From Planctomycetota bacterium (GTDB taxonomy: Bacteria; Planctomycetota; Phycisphaerae; WQYP01): a stretch of 7,819 nt of DNA. The stretch lies in contig JAJZOA010000342.1 of NCBI GenBank assembly GCA_021852225.1, positions 1 through 7,819 of the forward strand, in the 5' to 3' direction. Position 1 is the first letter of the stretch, and each line of letters opens with the position of its first letter. Position numbers and translations under genes: made by a program. Shown one piece after another: positions 5,884 through 7,819 of this stretch. The notes beneath the pieces were generated by a model. The model was not told the origin of the DNA. It searched no databases and worked only from the letters and a program-made list of their open reading frames with translations.

Positions 5884-7819
5884 TCAATTTTTCGGAACGC
5901 GAAATATTTGAATGCCGGCAGCGGTTTTTACAGGGACCGGTTCGAGGCCGGCGCGGATCAGGGCATTTACATTGCCGGGCGTGACGGCCGGGTCAAAACC
6001 GTAGGTATGGCGCAGACGATAAATTTCGGGCCAGTCCAGAATCACATAATTAATCTTGTGGCTTTGCAGCCAGCGCAGCGCGCCGCCGGCTCCATGGGCG
6101 GCCAACGCCCGGGCCAGCCGATTACGGTTGAACACGGTGTTGTAAATATAGTGGCCACGCATATAAAGCGCAGCCGAATCACCTTCCAGATACCAGGTGG
6201 CGTGCGGGGGAAACTGCATGCCGTTGGCGTCGGATATCCAGTCTGCCGGCAGTGTAAAAATGCCGCCGATAAATGGCTTCATCCGGGCGTTTAACGGCCC
6301 GAAAAACAGCCCGGATTCCGGTCGCAGCAGCAACAGGCAAAACAGGCTCTGGGCCACCAGAAGGCCGCGCACCGCCGAGCCTAACCGTGGTCGAAATTCC
6401 GCGGCCAGTCCAAATAGAATCGCCAGCGGCAGGACAAATGGCAGCGAAAACCGTGCCTGCAATTGCGTGCAGGTCAGCCACGCGATCAGCTGTACCAGCA
6501 GACACAACGCCATCAGCCATGCAGCGGGGCCGGTGAAAAGGGCAAAGACCACCACCGGAACCACCAGCAGCCACAGCAGGCCGACCCGCAGTGGCCAAGG
6601 CGTGCGAGTGGTTGGAATTCGCGGTACGGGCCGCAGTGCATCGCCATATGCCGCCAGCCCGGGCGACCATTGCCGGTCCAGAATGGTTTGAGAGACCAGC
6701 GCGTGTAAATGGCCGGAAAAGGATGCCTCGCGCGGTGGCGGTGTGTGCCCGCGGTCAAAGCGGTTGGCCAGCGATTCGGACCAGTTCCCGCGCCCCAGCG
6801 TGCCGGAAAAAATTGGGAAAATGGGATTTCCTATGGCGGTTTGTGTGTGCGTATACACCATGCTGCGCGCCATCCAGGGGGAATAAAGCGCCAGTGCCAC
6901 CAGCGTGACGATCGCCAGCCCCCCTGCGCGGCGGCGGGCCAGCAGCATCGCCGCCGCGGGCACGGCAATTAAAACGCCACTGGTCATTTTGCAGCCTACC
7001 GCCAGACCCAGCAAAATTCCCATAACCAGCAGGCTGCGCCATTCAAGTTCCGCGCAGGCCAGCCCCAGGGCCAATGCGCCATACAAAAGGCCCCCCCCAT
7101 CGTTATAGGCCAGCGAACCGATGACCAGAGTCCATGGCGTTGCCAGAAAAAGAAGCAGCGCCACCACCCGTCCGCGAACGCTCATGCGGATAGGTGAAAG
7201 TGCCACAGCCAGTCCCGCCAGCAGTACGATTGCCGCGTGCAGCATTTGTGCGCCATACACCAGTACATAAATAATCCGGTCATGCAGCACCGACCGCGCC
7301 ACCGCCCCCAGCAGCAGATACAGCATTTCAACATTCAGTGGCAGAAATGAATAAATATTGCCGCGCACCGGTGCGGTGGAATTCGCCCGCAGAAACTGAT
7401 GTGGCAATTGCAGGTGGTATTCCAGCACATCGTAGCCGTTGCCTTCAGTATGCCACAGCGAACCGGCCGGAAACGTGACCGCGATCAGCAGAACCGCTGC
7501 GGGCAGACAGGCGGGCAGAAGCCAAAGAAATTTGGCGTCCAAAGGAGCCTTTAGCTTCGCGTAATCGGCCTGCAAAAAAAAGTCTCGGGTGGCCGTATAG
7601 CCGATGCCAGCGGATAAAATCAGCAGTCCGCCAGGGTAAAAGCCACTGAGCAGATGAAGCGTTCCCAGCAGCAGTGTGCCCAATGATAAAACGCCCAGCC
7701 CCAGCGCCGCCGAAAGCACCAGCCGATAGCAGTCCGGCCAGATGGACGTCTGAATGGCCAACATCCCGCGCAGCGGTCGGGTAAGGGCGAATCCGAGCAT
7801 GGTTGCCGGCAACAGAATG
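5884..7819 (-). CDS. Polytopic GT-C-type membrane glycosyltransferase, 5' end beyond window
   Basis: The frame is open from the right edge to TGA at 5884, at least 642 residues. A TTG at 7812 and an ATG at 7800 are possible starts, but the codons before them continue a hydrophobic stretch (ILLPATMLGFAL), so the true start probably lies outside. Numbering here counts from 7812. About ten or more membrane helices are visible, for example at 31-56, 95-114, 180-205, 262-290 and 410-445. The loop after the early helices holds GNGYDVLEYHLQLP (125-138); D128 is the likely GT-C catalytic acid. Further motifs are LAYNDGGG (234-241), GCKMTSG (273-279) and GNPIFPIF (328-335). The soluble C-terminus includes GDSAALYMRGHYIYNTVFN and INYVILDWPEIYRL. 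Such enzymes move sugars from polyprenyl-phosphate donors to lipids or proteins on the outer face of the inner membrane. Donor and acceptor cannot be read from sequence. Confidence 0.82.
   Translation of the reverse strand, partial: ILLPATMLGFALTRPLRGMLAIQTSIWPDCYRLVLSAALGLGVLSLGTLLLGTLHLLSGFYPGGLLILSAGIGYTATRDFFLQADYAKLKAPLDAKFLWLLPACLPAAVLLIAVTFPAGSLWHTEGNGYDVLEYHLQLPHQFLRANSTAPVRGNIYSFLPLNVEMLYLLLGAVARSVLHDRIIYVLVYGAQMLHAAIVLLAGLAVALSPIRMSVRGRVVALLLFLATPWTLVIGSLAYNDGGGLLYGALALGLACAELEWRSLLVMGILLGLAVGCKMTSGVLIAVPAAAMLLARRRAGGLAIVTLVALALYSPWMARSMVYTHTQTAIGNPIFPIFSGTLGRGNWSESLANRFDRGHTPPPREASFSGHLHALVSQTILDRQWSPGLAAYGDALRPVPRIPTTRTPWPLRVGLLWLLVVPVVVFALFTGPAAWLMALCLLVQLIAWLTCTQLQARFSLPFVLPLAILFGLAAEFRPRLGSAVRGLLVAQSLFCLLLLRPESGLFFGPLNARMKPFIGGIFTLPADWISDANGMQFPPHATWYLEGDSAALYMRGHYIYNTVFNRNRLARALAAHGAGGALRWLQSHKINYVILDWPEIYRLRHTYGFDPAVTPGNVNALIRAGLEPVPVKTAAGIQIFRVPKN

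Noticed and set aside
5698..6294. Plus-strand open frame of 198 codons, divergent from folE2
   Set aside because: Most of it is antisense to the well-supported glycosyltransferase C-terminus, and its translation shows no motif or regular secondary-structure pattern.

Overview
The window looks like chromosomal DNA of a planctomycete, most likely from the Phycisphaerae side. This rests on one small lipoprotein whose C-terminal block matches, from memory, a planctomycete family (DUF6655), and on a large membrane glycosyltransferase of a style I associate with that class. The host assignment is inference. All supported genes lie on the minus strand, so transcription runs from the right end of the window to the left. 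No RNA gene, insertion sequence, CRISPR array or integrase is visible.

Right part (5884-7819): a polytopic GT-C-type membrane glycosyltransferase, open at the right window edge. It is followed by a 185-base gap that carries the clearest regulatory region here: a good sigma70-like promoter, a palindrome over its -35 box and a leader hairpin, all in front of folE2. folE2 (4871-5698) encodes the type IB GTP cyclohydrolase, the entry enzyme of folate or deazapurine (queuosine) synthesis.

Middle part (2888-4760): a compact three-gene cassette with gaps of 4 and 6 bases. Its members are an unrecognised 233-residue protein with a TTG start and a strong Shine-Dalgarno site, a 223-residue HEAT-repeat-like protein, and an unrecognised 162-residue protein with a PRPxDxxGLS motif. 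The second and third genes are in the same reading frame and separated only by TGA and two codons. This cassette is the best candidate for an undescribed functional unit, but the sequence gives no direct evidence for its role.

Left part (1-2667): a DUF6655-like lipoprotein followed 58 bases later by a large AsmA/TamB-like protein that runs off the left edge after about 660 residues. The pair suggests an envelope function. No gap between genes exceeds about 220 bases.
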